Assembly (NCBI GenBank): GCA_017396675.1
Contig: JAFQLB010000044.1
Location: forward strand, 1-53,458
Direction: 5' to 3'
Length of the DNA stretch: 53,458 nt
Origin: Lachnospiraceae bacterium
GTDB lineage: Bacteria; Bacillota; Clostridia; Lachnospirales; Lachnospiraceae
Part shown: one piece after another, positions 42,509 to 51,632 of the stretch
How the letters are laid out: each line of letters opens with the position of its first letter
Position numbering within the stretch: the first letter of the stretch is position 1
Notes under the pieces: generated by a model
Told to the model about the DNA's origin: nothing
Database searches by the model: none
What the model saw: the letters and a program-made list of their open reading frames with translations, nothing else
Program-made: the position numbers and the translations under genes

Positions 42509-45500
42509 TTAATCCTCCAATTCTCCTTCCACCAGATTGACACTGACCAGTGCCGACACACCCTTTTCCTGCATAGTGATTCCGTACAGGCGATCCGCTC
42601 TTTCCATGGTGCCTCTTCGGTGGGTGATCACGATAAACTGGGTATGCTTGGTCAGCTTATGTAAATATCTGGCAAATCTTACTACATTATTCTCATCCAG
42701 AGCCGCTTCAATCTCATCCAACAGGCAGAAGGGAGAAGGTTTCAAATTCTGGATCGCAAACAGCAGTGCAATGGCTGTCAACGCTTTTTCTCCACCGGAC
42801 AGCTGCATCATATTCTGCAGTTTTTTCCCCGGCGGCTGCGCAATAATACGAATTCCCGCTTCCAGAATATCCTCTTCCTCCATCAGCTGCAGAGATCCCT
42901 TGCCGCCTCCGAACAGTTCTTTGAATACTTTATCAAATTCCCTTGATATCATAGAGAATTTCTCCTCAAACTGCCTTCTCATGGCGGTGTCCAGTTCTTC
43001 GATAATCTGCATCAGAGTTTGCTCCGACTCCACAATATCATCATATTGAGCCTTCAGAAAGTCATGTCTCTCCCTGACATTCTTATAGTCCTGGATGGCA
43101 TTCACATTTACATCCCCCAAGGCCTTGATCTCTTCCTTCAAAGAAGCTGCCAGACGCTTCAGGGGTGCCAGCTCCTTCATTTCTTCGTCCCGCAGGACAG
43201 CCGCCTGATGCAGCGTGATCTCATATTCCTCCCACATATAGTCAATCTGGTTCTGAAGGCTTTCCGAAAGCCGTTCTTTCTGTGTATTCAGGCGGTATAC
43301 TTCCTTGTCCAAAGCGGTAAGCTTTTCGGACATTTCTTCGCGGACAGAAAAAAAGTTCTTCTGCTGACTGCTCATCTGCTCTTTCCGGCGCATCATTTCC
43401 TTCAGCTGTCCCTGCACGTCGGACTGTGCCGCAAAAGAAGCCTCTATGGTTTTTTCAATCTCTCCCATGGCAGCCTGTTTCTGTTCTGCCTCTGCCAGCA
43501 TCCCGGCAATACCGTCTTTTACCTCCTTCCATTCTTCCAGATGCCTTGCAAGCTCTCCTTCAATACGACTTAAGTTTACCTGCTCAAAGCCTTGCCTCTG
43601 CAGAATCTTTTCCAATTCCACATCCTGCTCGGCCACAAATGCAGCCTGATCCGACTCCTGCTGCCGCACTTCATCCAGCTGTACCTGAAAACCGCGAACC
43701 TGCGCTTCCACATTTTTTTCCAGTGCCTGGGACTGCTCCAATTCCTTTTGAATCCCCTCTTTATCCAACGCCATAGATGTGACGGAAGCCTCCAATTCCT
43801 CTGCTTCTCTTTGCAAATGGCCGGCACCGGCTTTCGTTTCATTTTGCTTTTCCACCGCCGCACTGACATTCAATCTGGCAGTGTTCTGACGGATAAACTC
43901 ATCCTGAATCTGCCCCTTTAAATGCTCCAGATCCAGACGCATTTTATTTCTTTTGTCCTTGACAGCTTCTATCTCACTGAGCAGATCATCGATCTTGGCA
44001 ACATAGTCTCTGACCTTCCGGGACAGCTGTTCCATTTCCCTTCTTCGTCCCAGCAGATTGCTGCTGTTCTTAAAGGCTCCGCCGCTGATGGCACCTCCCG
44101 GAACAAGAAGCTCCCCCTCCAGTGTAACCATACGAATGGTATATTCGTATTTGCGTGCGATCTTTACCGCATGATCCACGTTGTCTACAACTACGATTCT
44201 TCCCAGCATGGCTTTTGCCACATTCCGGTATCGTTTTTCCAGTGTCACCAGTTCATCGGCCATCCCGATCACACCGGCTTCCTCCAGTACTCCGGCGGCT
44301 TTGAACTCCTGAGGATTACAAATGCCTGTAAGTGGCAGGAAGGTGGCGCGTCCGGCTTTATTTCGTTTTAAAAACGTAATCATCTTTTTGGCGGTCTCTT
44401 CATCCTCCGTGACGATGTTCTGGATATTGCCGCCCAAGGCCGTTTCTATAGCGACCTCATATTTCTTTTCCACGGTAATGATATCCGCCACCACGCCGAT
44501 GATGCCCTTATTCTCCTCCTTCTGCTCCATCACCCGCTTTACGGCACTTCCGTAGCCCTCATACCGCTCTGTTAAATTGGACAAAGCTTCCAGGCGGGAC
44601 TTCTCCTGATGATAAAGCACCTGCGTATCCCGCAGCTTCTGATCCAGGTCTGCCAGCCGATCCCGTACCGCACCCAGTTCTTCCTCCCGTCTGGTCTGCT
44701 CATGATTCATACCGGTGATATTCTCTGTAATCCTTTGGAATTCCTGCTCCAGCTCCTTTAACAGACGATCCTGCTTCTCTTCATCACTTTTTACATGTAT
44801 CATCCGGTTGGCCAACTGTGCTTTTTTCATATTGGCCTGTTCCAGCATGGTCTCGAGACGTTCCAGACGACTTTTGATGGTAGCCCTCTCGTTTAGCGTC
44901 TCAATAATGGTATTCTTTCCTGTTTCAATCTCCTGATTCAGGGTTTCGATTCTTTCCTGCAGATCGGACAGCTTATCTCCCGCTTCCTGTCGAAGCTTTC
45001 TTGTCTCCGTCAGCAGTCTGTCCGTTTCCTCTTTCGACAGGGTGACTTTTTGCTTTTCCTTTTCCGCCTCCTTCACCAGCTCCCGGATGGAAGCAAGACG
45101 ATTCTGCAAATGCGCTTCGTTGCTCTTGGCCGAATGGATCTGTTCCTTTAATACTTTGATCTCTCCTTCCAGATTGCCTCTTACAAGGCTGGTATCCGTC
45201 AAAGTATTTCTTGCTTCCTCCATCCGTTCTTCCAGCTCTTCTACCCGGTTTTGGATCTCTTCGTATTCTTTTTTGATCTCCTCATACCTGATGCCGGAAG
45301 CTTCCAGTTCCTCCGCTGCTGCCTGATAAGAGATTTCCAGCTTCTCTATCTGCCCTCGGAGTCTGTCATGCTCCAACAGAAACATATTGACGTCTGTGGT
45401 TTTGAGTTCTTCCTTTTTCTTCAGAAAGATCCTGGCCTTTTCCGACTGTTTCTGAAGCGGTCCCAATTGCTTATCCAGTTCTGCCAATATATCGGAAAGG

Positions 45501-46069
45501 CGCAGCAAATTCTGTTTTTCATCCTCCAGCTTTTTCTGAGCCGCATTTTTACGGCGTTTGAATTTGACAATGCCGGCGGCTTCATCAAAAAGCTCTCTCT
45601 TTTCTTCCGGTTTCCCGCTGATGATCCTGTCGATCTGTCCCTGACCGATAATGGAATATCCTTCCTTCCCAATTCCCGTATCATAAAACAGCTCGTTTAC
45701 ATCCTTCAGGCGGCAGGGTGACCCGTTGATCGTATATTCACTCTCACCGGAACGGTAAATTCGCCTTCCCACCGTAACCTCGCTGTAATCGATGGGAAGC
45801 TGATGGTCACTGTTATCCAGTGTAATGGCAACATAGGCATAGCTCAAAGGTTTTCTTATTTCGGTACCGGAAAAAATAACGTCCTGCATGGAAGCACCCC
45901 GCAGCTGCTTAATTCGCTGCTCTCCCAGCACCCATCTGACTGCATCCGCCACGTTACTCTTTCCGCTGCCGTTGGGCCCTACAATACCCGTAATACCATT
46001 GTGAAACTGAAATTTTATTTTCTGAGCAAAGGATTTAAACCCCTGTACTTCAATACTTTTTAGATACAT
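42509..46069 (-). CDS. smc: Chromosome segregation protein SMC
   Basis: An 1186-residue condensin ATPase. The N-terminal ATP head has Walker A GPNGSGKSN (31-39) and a Q-loop in GQGQID. Long coiled coils (about 170-500 and 660-1000) flank the hinge (about 515-640, YGSAVKRVMEQKEEN onward). The C-terminal head has the signature LSGGEKALTAIALLFAI and Walker B FCLLDEIEAALDENN. It acts with ScpA/ScpB, not in this window. Its start overlaps rnc by 20 bases. Confidence 0.98.
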   Translation of the reverse strand: MYLKSIEVQGFKSFAQKIKFQFHNGITGIVGPNGSGKSNVADAVRWVLGEQRIKQLRGASMQDVIFSGTEIRKPLSYAYVAITLDNSDHQLPIDYSEVTVGRRIYRSGESEYTINGSPCRLKDVNELFYDTGIGKEGYSIIGQGQIDRIISGKPEEKRELFDEAAGIVKFKRRKNAAQKKLEDEKQNLLRLSDILAELDKQLGPLQKQSEKARIFLKKKEELKTTDVNMFLLEHDRLRGQIEKLEISYQAAAEELEASGIRYEEIKKEYEEIQNRVEELEERMEEARNTLTDTSLVRGNLEGEIKVLKEQIHSAKSNEAHLQNRLASIRELVKEAEKEKQKVTLSKEETDRLLTETRKLRQEAGDKLSDLQERIETLNQEIETGKNTIIETLNERATIKSRLERLETMLEQANMKKAQLANRMIHVKSDEEKQDRLLKELEQEFQRITENITGMNHEQTRREEELGAVRDRLADLDQKLRDTQVLYHQEKSRLEALSNLTERYEGYGSAVKRVMEQKEENKGIIGVVADIITVEKKYEVAIETALGGNIQNIVTEDEETAKKMITFLKRNKAGRATFLPLTGICNPQEFKAAGVLEEAGVIGMADELVTLEKRYRNVAKAMLGRIVVVDNVDHAVKIARKYEYTIRMVTLEGELLVPGGAISGGAFKNSSNLLGRRREMEQLSRKVRDYVAKIDDLLSEIEAVKDKRNKMRLDLEHLKGQIQDEFIRQNTARLNVSAAVEKQNETKAGAGHLQREAEELEASVTSMALDKEGIQKELEQSQALEKNVEAQVRGFQVQLDEVRQQESDQAAFVAEQDVELEKILQRQGFEQVNLSRIEGELARHLEEWKEVKDGIAGMLAEAEQKQAAMGEIEKTIEASFAAQSDVQGQLKEMMRRKEQMSSQQKNFFSVREEMSEKLTALDKEVYRLNTQKERLSESLQNQIDYMWEEYEITLHQAAVLRDEEMKELAPLKRLAASLKEEIKALGDVNVNAIQDYKNVRERHDFLKAQYDDIVESEQTLMQIIEELDTAMRRQFEEKFSMISREFDKVFKELFGGGKGSLQLMEEEDILEAGIRIIAQPPGKKLQNMMQLSGGEKALTAIALLFAIQNLKPSPFCLLDEIEAALDENNVVRFARYLHKLTKHTQFIVITHRRGTMERADRLYGITMQEKGVSALVSVNLVEGELED

Positions 46070-46775
46070 AAGCCTCTTCCCGTTCCTGCTGCCTAAGAAG
46101 CAATATCACCTCATAGGCCGCCTGCTGCTGTGCCGCCTTCTTTGTCCGGCCTTCTCCCGTTCCGACCACGCTGCCGTTTAAAACCGCCTGCACCCGAAAC
46201 AATTTATCGTGATCCGGTCCGCTCTCATGGATCAGCCTGTATTCCAGCATCTGTCCCTGCTTCTTCTGGATCATTTCCTGAAGCACCGTCTTACTGTCAT
46301 AGAAAAGCTTCTTATGATCCATATCCGATAGAATCACTGTTTCTATATGATTTCTGGCAGCCTTCAATCCTCCGTCCAGATAAATTGCACCGATCACAGC
46401 CTCCATCACATCCGAAATGATGGATTCTCTTTTTCTTCCTCCTGTGTTCTCCTCTCCTTTTCCCAGGAACAGGTACTTCTCCAGCTCCAGTTCTCTGGCA
46501 CAATAGGCAAGGGCAGGCTCACACACCATAGAAGAACGCATTTTGGTAAGCTTACCTTCCGGTGTGTCGGGATATTCCCGGTAGAGAAATTCACTGGTCA
46601 CCATCTCCAATACCGCATCTCCCAGGAATTCCAGCCTCTCATAGTCTCCGTTTTTTCGGATCTTTTGTTCATTGGCGTAAGAACTGTGCGTCAGTGCCTG
46701 CTTCAATAAATTCTTATTTTGAAAAGAGTATCCGATTCTTTTTTCCAATTCCTCTATGGGAAATCCCATTGACAT
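46050..46775 (-). CDS. rnc: Ribonuclease III
   Basis: A 241-residue double-strand-specific endonuclease for rRNA processing and mRNA decay. The catalytic signature is ERLEFLGDAVLEMVTSEFLY, and a second acidic site lies in DVMEAVIGAIYLDGG. A dsRNA-binding domain covers the last 75 residues (GQMLEYRLIHESGPDHDKLF, KKAAQQQAAYEVI). It starts after AGAGGGTGAAGAG, downstream of a tandem terminator that follows acpP. Confidence 0.97.
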   Translation of the reverse strand: MSMGFPIEELEKRIGYSFQNKNLLKQALTHSSYANEQKIRKNGDYERLEFLGDAVLEMVTSEFLYREYPDTPEGKLTKMRSSMVCEPALAYCARELELEKYLFLGKGEENTGGRKRESIISDVMEAVIGAIYLDGGLKAARNHIETVILSDMDHKKLFYDSKTVLQEMIQKKQGQMLEYRLIHESGPDHDKLFRVQAVLNGSVVGTGEGRTKKAAQQQAAYEVILLLRQQEREEAYVSKKY

Positions 46776-46807
46776 CTCTTCACCCTCTTTTTACGTCTCT
46801 ACACTCG

Positions 46808-46847
46808 AAAAAAGCCCGAAACGGGCCAAAAAAGCCCGAAACGGTCT
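46808..46847 (-). terminator. Tandem duplicated terminator between acpP and rnc
   Basis: Two direct copies of a 20-base unit, each with CCCGTTTCGGG-like hairpin and TTTTTT on the minus strand. The downstream copy (46808-46827) is a perfect GCCCG-TTT-CGGGC stem; the upstream copy (46828-46847) differs by two bases, weakening the stem. It probably separates high acpP expression from rnc-smc-ftsY, with partial readthrough because no promoter for rnc is obvious. Confidence 0.75.
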
Positions 46848-46896
46848 TTTACATTCACGCTTTATGCATCTGTTACAATGACAATCCGATTCTGTT

Positions 46897-47127
46897 CTAA
46901 TTGATGGCACTCTTTATCATCTCTACCGCTTCCTCCACGGTAGTAATGTTTTCAGCACTTTCAGGTGCGATTTCAATGTCAAATTCCTCTTCCAGTCCCA
47001 TAATAATTTGAAAAACATCGAGAGAGTCTGCCCCCAGATCATCCGTAAACGTAGTTTCCATGGTGATCTCATTGGGGTCTACGCTCAATACCTCAGCAAT
47101 TACTTTTTTCAGCTTCTCAAATTCCAT
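46897..47127 (-). CDS. acpP: Acyl carrier protein
   Basis: A 76-residue acidic helical carrier for fatty acid synthesis. Phosphopantetheine attaches to Ser35 in DLGADSLDVFQII. The start at 47127 follows AAAGGGATGATAAAG; a frame seven codons longer starts in the plsX stop region and is rejected. It follows plsX by 21 bases. Confidence 0.97.
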   Translation of the reverse strand: MEFEKLKKVIAEVLSVDPNEITMETTFTDDLGADSLDVFQIIMGLEEEFDIEIAPESAENITTVEEAVEMIKSAIN

Positions 47128-47148
47128 CTTTATCATCCCTTTCTGCAA

Positions 47149-48150
47149 TTATTCATCAGCTGCAATGATGTTCTTTATTTTTTCATTTATATTCTGTTCT
47201 TTAAAGGTAACACATTGTAGAATCGTATTCTTAATTTCTCCGGCCTTGGAGCTGCCATGGGTCTTGACCACCAGTCCCTTTAATCCCAGCAGGGGTGCTC
47301 CTCCGTACTCTTCCAGATCGAAGGCTTTGAGACACCGCTTCAATGCCGGCTTGACCAAAAAGGCTCCCAACTTACTGCGAAGGGAGGTCATCATCGCCTC
47401 CTTCACCTTGTGGATCAGGGTTGCTCCCACGCCTTCGTACAGCTTTAAGATCACATTACCCACAAAAGCCTCGCACACAATAACATCCGCATATCCCTTT
47501 GGAATATCTCTGGCTTCAATACTTCCGATAAAATGAATCTCCGGCGTATTTTTCAGTAGGGGAAAGGTCTCCTTCACCAATGCATTGCCCTTCTCTTCCT
47601 CAGCACCGATATTGACTATGGCCACCTTGGGATTGGCAATTCCTGCCACCGCCTCCATATAAACGGATCCCATCTTGGCAAATTGAACCAGATGGGACGG
47701 TCTGGCATCCACATTGGCTCCGCAGTCAATCAACAATGACACACCGGTAGCCGTAGGAATCAACGGCGCCAGAGGCGGACGTTCCACTCCCTTGATACGA
47801 CCTACCACCAGCTGTCCCCCCACCAGTACGGCACCGGAGCTACCGGCAGATACAAAGGCGTCACAGGTCCCCTCTTTTACCAACTGAAGGGCTCGCACAA
47901 TAGAGGAGTTCTTCTTCCTCCGAATCGCCATGACGGGAGGCTCCGCCATTTCGATCACCTCATCTGCCGGTATGATCTCTATCTGATCTTTCTTATATTC
48001 GTACCGGGAAAGCTCCTCTGTAATCAGTTCTTCTTTCCCTACGAGAAACACCTTAACATCGTTTCTTTCCGCGACGGCCTCAACGGCACCCTGCACGATC
48101 GCTGCAGGTGCGTTGTCACCGCCCATTGCGTCCAGTGCTACATTTACCAT
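47149..48150 (-). CDS. plsX: Phosphate acyltransferase PlsX
   Basis: A 333-residue cytoplasmic enzyme that turns acyl-ACP into acyl-phosphate, the donor for PlsY (3128-3784). Signatures are VNVALDAMGGDNAPAAIVQG at the start, SAGSSGAVLVGG, and YADVIVCEAFVGNVILKL. The ATG at 48150 follows AGGAAAGAGAAGAAT; the 15 extra upstream codons of the frame lie in the leader. It has its own promoter, after a terminator following rpmF. Confidence 0.96.
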   Translation of the reverse strand: MVNVALDAMGGDNAPAAIVQGAVEAVAERNDVKVFLVGKEELITEELSRYEYKKDQIEIIPADEVIEMAEPPVMAIRRKKNSSIVRALQLVKEGTCDAFVSAGSSGAVLVGGQLVVGRIKGVERPPLAPLIPTATGVSLLIDCGANVDARPSHLVQFAKMGSVYMEAVAGIANPKVAIVNIGAEEEKGNALVKETFPLLKNTPEIHFIGSIEARDIPKGYADVIVCEAFVGNVILKLYEGVGATLIHKVKEAMMTSLRSKLGAFLVKPALKRCLKAFDLEEYGGAPLLGLKGLVVKTHGSSKAGEIKNTILQCVTFKEQNINEKIKNIIAADE

Positions 48151-48206
48151 ATTCTTCTCTTTCCTGTTGTCAGCGGTAAACTGCCGATACCGCAATTCTA
48201 ACTCCT

Positions 48207-48235
48207 AATATACTAAACACATATATAAAAATCAA
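48207..48235 (-). promoter_or_regulatory. plsX-acpP promoter
   Basis: TTGATT (48230-48235), a 17-base spacer and TATATT (48207-48212) on the minus strand, between the rpmF terminator and plsX. I could not recognise a FapR or FabT operator. Confidence 0.5.
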
Positions 48236-48245
48236 GCAATAATGC

Positions 48246-48283
48246 AAAAAAATAACCAAGGGTCAAGTAACTCAACCCCTGGT
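48246..48283 (-). terminator. rpmF terminator
   Basis: On the minus strand ACCAGGGGT pairs with ACCCTTGGT (one wobble), extended by the inner bases TGAG/CTTG around a TTA loop, followed by TATTTTTTT. It lies about 20 bases beyond the rpmF stop codon. Confidence 0.8.
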
Positions 48284-48301
48284 CCTATCAGACTTACAAA
48301 A

Positions 48302-48481
48302 CTACTCCACAGCGATGATTTCTTTTTTGTTGTAAGAACCGCATTTTCTACATACCCGATGAGGCACCATCAGAGTACCGCATTTGCTGCACTTCACCAA
48401 TGTGGGAGCACTCATTTTCCAATTGGCTCTTCTCTTGTCTCTTCTGGACTTGGAAGATTTATTCTTAGGACAAATAGACAT
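48302..48481 (-). CDS. rpmF: 50S ribosomal protein L32
   Basis: A 59-residue ribosomal protein starting MSICPKNKSSKSRRDKRRAN. It keeps a full zinc ribbon: Cys31-x2-Cys34 (CSKC) and Cys44-x2-Cys47 (CRKC), so it is the zinc-containing (C+) form. The ATG at 48481 follows TAAGGAGGTGTAACG, a near-perfect ribosome binding site. It stands after yceD, in the standard yceD-rpmF-plsX order, but with its own promoter and terminator. Confidence 0.97.
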   Translation of the reverse strand: MSICPKNKSSKSRRDKRRANWKMSAPTLVKCSKCGTLMVPHRVCRKCGSYNKKEIIAVE

Positions 48482-48522
48482 CGTTACACCTCCTTACAAC
48501 AATTCTCGGCCACACTTGAATC

Positions 48523-48551
48523 ATTATACATATTAAGCAGAAGTTTGTCAA
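48523..48551 (-). promoter_or_regulatory. rpmF promoter
   Basis: TTGACA (48546-48551), a 17-base spacer and TATAAT (48523-48528): both hexamers are consensus. It lies in the 103-base gap between yceD and rpmF, about 40 bases before the start codon, giving strong transcription independent of pta-ackA-yceD. Confidence 0.85.
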
Positions 48552-48584
48552 CCATATTTTCAAACTTGAATAACTTGGATAACA

Positions 48585-49118
48585 TCAGGTGGAGCTGTTT
48601 TGAAACAGATCCATCAGACCTGCCAGCCGAATATCCGGCACAAAATCATCGCAACCACAATCCTTTTGATTCAGATTCTGTCCACATTTTTTGCAGATGC
48701 CGCGGCAGTCTTCGCGACACAGCAGCTTTACCGGAACACTTAAGCACAATTCCTCCAAAATCAGTCCCTTGGCATCAAGCTCATACTCGGTTAAAAATTG
48801 CTGTTCCTCTTTTTGCTCTTCATCGGGAATTGCCTCCGGCGCGTACACAATACGACAAAAATCCAAAGGAAGGCTGACGGGCACCGGCTCCAGGCAGCGA
48901 CTGCAGGCGCCCTCCAGTATCATGGTGCCAAAGCCTTTGATCAGAGCCTTTCCCTTTTCCGTATGTTCCAGAGAGAGTGTGACTTCGGCGGCCTCCTTCA
49001 GACGCACATCCTCCAGTCCCCTGACTCCTGCAGCCAATTCTTCAAACTCCGCTTCTGTCAGCCGAATCCCCACAGTTTCCGTTTGATTGCTGCGGTAAAA
49101 CACATCTGTCAGATTCAT
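48585..49118 (-). CDS. YceD family protein (DUF177)
   Basis: A 177-residue protein of the DUF177 family, which is linked to 23S rRNA or 50S accumulation and nearly always precedes rpmF. The conserved cysteine motif is ACSRCLEPV (about 91-99), and a C-terminal cluster CREDCRGICKKCGQNLNQ with CGCDDF suggests a metal site. It begins 16 bases after the ackA stop codon. Confidence 0.93.
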   Translation of the reverse strand: MNLTDVFYRSNQTETVGIRLTEAEFEELAAGVRGLEDVRLKEAAEVTLSLEHTEKGKALIKGFGTMILEGACSRCLEPVPVSLPLDFCRIVYAPEAIPDEEQKEEQQFLTEYELDAKGLILEELCLSVPVKLLCREDCRGICKKCGQNLNQKDCGCDDFVPDIRLAGLMDLFQNSST

Positions 49119-49134
49119 GCATATCTCCCAACCG

Positions 49135-50334
49135 CTATTGCAGTAAAGCGTATGTATCTCTCGCGATCATCAATTCCTCATCCGTAGGGATCACCATCAC
49201 CTTGGGACCTTCTTCGTTGGAAGAAATCACCAGTGCTTCTCCGCGCTTGTGATTGGCTTCCTGATCCAGCGTTACGCCAAGATAGCCAAGATACTGCTCA
49301 CAGATCATGCTGCGTACCAGAGCACTGTTCTCACCCACACCTGCCGTAAATACAACGGCGTCCACACCGTTCATGGCTGCGGTATAGGCTCCGATATACT
49401 TGGCTACACGATAGCAGAATGCCTCCAGTGTACGGACGGCAGCCGCATCCCCTTTGTCCTTGGCATCCTCCAGATCTCTGAAATCGGAAGAAAAACCTCC
49501 GGAGAGACCCAGTACGCCGGACTTTTTATTCAGTACCGCCATGATGTCACTTAAGCTCTTATTCTCCTTGCCAGCCAAAAATTCAATAATGGCAGGATCG
49601 ATATCTCCGCTTCTGGTTCCCATGATCAGACCCTCCAATGGCGTAAGGCCCATGGAAGTATCCACACATTTTCCCTTCTGTACGGCAGAAACGGAGGCTC
49701 CGTTGCCCAGATGGCAAACAATAGTATTGATCTCTTCGGGGGCTTTGCCGAGCAGCCCTGCTGCCTGAGAGGATACGTAGGAATGAGAGGTTCCGTGGAA
49801 GCCGTAGCGACGCACCTTGTACTTCTCATAATACTCGTAGGGTAAGCCGTAAAGATAAGCCTTCTCCGGCATTGTCTGATGGAAGGCCGTATCAAATACA
49901 CCCACCATGGGAACATTGGGCATCAATTCCTTGCAGGCGGAAATACCGATCAGGTTGGCGGGATTGTGCAGAGGTGCAAGATCGCTGCACTCTTCTATGG
50001 TAGCAATCACTTCATCTGTCAGAATACAGGAAGCTGCAAATTTTTCTCCCCCGTGTACGATTCTATGACCCACAGCCTTAATCTCATCCAGGCTCTTTAC
50101 AACTCCGATGCTCTCATCACAGAGAGCCTCCAATACCATCTTGACAGCTGCTGTATGATCCGGCATGGGAGATACCTTCGTGGTTTTTTCCCCACCCACG
50201 GGAGTATAGACGAGCTGACTGCCGTCTATCCCGATCCTCTCACACAAACCCTTAGCGATCAAGGTCTCACTTGCCGCATCGATCAACTGAAATTTTAATG
50301 ATGAGCTTCCGCAGTTTATTACCAATACTTTCAT
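49135..50334 (-). CDS. ackA: Acetate kinase
   Basis: A 399-residue ASKHA kinase that makes ATP from acetyl phosphate and releases acetate. Motifs include VINCGSSSLKFQLID, HRIVHGGEKFAAS, YGFHGTSHSYVS and FTAGVGENSALVR. It is the second gene of the pta-ackA operon, 15 bases after pta. The end product points to acetate-forming fermentation. Confidence 0.98.
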   Translation of the reverse strand: MKVLVINCGSSSLKFQLIDAASETLIAKGLCERIGIDGSQLVYTPVGGEKTTKVSPMPDHTAAVKMVLEALCDESIGVVKSLDEIKAVGHRIVHGGEKFAASCILTDEVIATIEECSDLAPLHNPANLIGISACKELMPNVPMVGVFDTAFHQTMPEKAYLYGLPYEYYEKYKVRRYGFHGTSHSYVSSQAAGLLGKAPEEINTIVCHLGNGASVSAVQKGKCVDTSMGLTPLEGLIMGTRSGDIDPAIIEFLAGKENKSLSDIMAVLNKKSGVLGLSGGFSSDFRDLEDAKDKGDAAAVRTLEAFCYRVAKYIGAYTAAMNGVDAVVFTAGVGENSALVRSMICEQYLGYLGVTLDQEANHKRGEALVISSNEEGPKVMVIPTDEELMIARDTYALLQ

Positions 50335-50349
50335 TTGTATCTCCTCCTG

Positions 50350-51351
50350 TTATGCCAACTGTGCCTGTACTGCTGTCAATGCCACTACACCCACGATATC
50401 CTCCCAGTCGCATCCTCTGGAAAGATCATTGACGGGTCTTGCGATTCCCTGCAGAATAGGGCCGTAGGCTTCTGCCTTGGCCAATCTCTGCACCAGCTTA
50501 TATCCGATATTGCCCGCATCCAGATTGGGGAAAATCAATACATTTGCATTGCCTGCCACCTCACTGCCGGGTGCCTTGGACTGACCGATAGAGGTTACCA
50601 GCGCAGCATCTGCCTGGAATTCTCCGTCCAGTACCAGATCGGGATACTGTTCCTTTGCGATCCTTGTGGCTTCTGCCATCTTGTCCACCAGTGCGTGCTT
50701 GGCACTACCCTTGGTGGAGTGGCTCAGCATGGCGATCTTCGGCTCCGGCCCCACCAATGCCTTAAAGCTCTTGGCAGAGGAGTCGGCAATGGCTGCCAGC
50801 TCTTCGGAATTGGGGTCCTGATTCAGACCGCAGTCGGCAAAAATAAAGGTTCCGTTCTGGCCGTATTCACAATCCGGTACATTCATAACGAAGAAACTGG
50901 ATACCAGCTTTACGCCGGGAGCTGTCTTTAAAATCTGCAGGGAAGGACGAAGAACGTCTGCCGTGGCATGGCAGGCACCTGCCACCATTCCGTCTGCATC
51001 TCCCGTCTTTACCATAACCACGCCAAAGGTAAGATAATCCTTCAGCAAAAGCTCCCTTGCCTTTTCCTGCGTCATACCTTTTGCTTTTCTCAGTTCGTAC
51101 AACAGCTCCACATAGCTTTCCAGCTTGTCTGTCGTTGCCGGATCAATGATGGAAGCACCTGTAAGGTCGGCACCCAACTCGTCTGCAAAGCTTTTCACTT
51201 TCTCTTCATTGCCTACCAGAATCAGATTCGAAAGACCCTCTTTCAGCACCTGTGCTGCTGCCAGTAACGTTCTCTTATCTTCTGTCTCCGGCAATACAAT
51301 GGTTTTTTTGTTTTGTCTTGCTTTCTCTTTGATTGTATCAATATATGACAT
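50350..51351 (-). CDS. pta: Phosphate acetyltransferase
   Basis: A 333-residue single-domain Pta, converting acetyl-CoA and phosphate to acetyl phosphate for AckA. Motifs include IVLPETEDKRTLLAAAQVL, KTGDADGMVAGACHATADVLRP, FADCGLN and MLSHSTKGSAKH. The start follows CAGGGGAGGTTACAT. A promoter and an inverted repeat precede it. Confidence 0.98.
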   Translation of the reverse strand: MSYIDTIKEKARQNKKTIVLPETEDKRTLLAAAQVLKEGLSNLILVGNEEKVKSFADELGADLTGASIIDPATTDKLESYVELLYELRKAKGMTQEKARELLLKDYLTFGVVMVKTGDADGMVAGACHATADVLRPSLQILKTAPGVKLVSSFFVMNVPDCEYGQNGTFIFADCGLNQDPNSEELAAIADSSAKSFKALVGPEPKIAMLSHSTKGSAKHALVDKMAEATRIAKEQYPDLVLDGEFQADAALVTSIGQSKAPGSEVAGNANVLIFPNLDAGNIGYKLVQRLAKAEAYGPILQGIARPVNDLSRGCDWEDIVGVVALTAVQAQLA

Positions 51352-51366
51352 ATGTAACCTCCCCTG

Positions 51367-51415
51367 TTAGGATTAATTTTATCCTAATTATAGCGAACTT
51401 TTATTTGTCGTACAA
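51367..51415 (-). promoter_or_regulatory. pta-ackA promoter with inverted repeat at the start site
   Basis: TTGTAC (51410-51415), a 17-base spacer and TATAAT (51387-51392) on the minus strand. Directly after the -10 box, TTAGGAT and ATCCTAA (51367-51387) form an inverted repeat across the predicted transcription start, a repressor-operator position. The regulator is unknown. Confidence 0.65.
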
Positions 51416-51476
51416 TATCAAAATAGATTTTCTTTTGTTGTTTTTAATTTAGAACAATGAAAATTCCACTGATTCC

Positions 51477-51519
51477 TTCCTCCTCTCCCCTTGACATGGG
51501 AGGAACTTTTTTTTACCCT
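51477..51519 (+). promoter_or_regulatory. Hairpin with T-tract, possibly overlapping the tmcAL promoter
   Basis: TTCCTCC (51477-51483) and GGAGGAA (51499-51505) form a 7-bp stem followed by eight T's, a terminator shape on the plus strand, though no gene ends here. The loop contains TTGACA (51491-51496), which with a 17-base spacer meets TACCCT (51514-51519), a possible promoter for tmcAL. A leader attenuator, or a promoter that looks like a hairpin, are both open. A second imperfect hairpin lies at 51549-51576. Confidence 0.4.
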
Positions 51520-51632
51520 GAAAACACAGGCACCGGCGGAGGAATTTAGGAAAACGCTGATTGAATCGGCATTTCCTTAGGAACTTATCCTATCCGGATC
51601 TGCCATCACAGAAATCGGGAGGAGTACATGCC

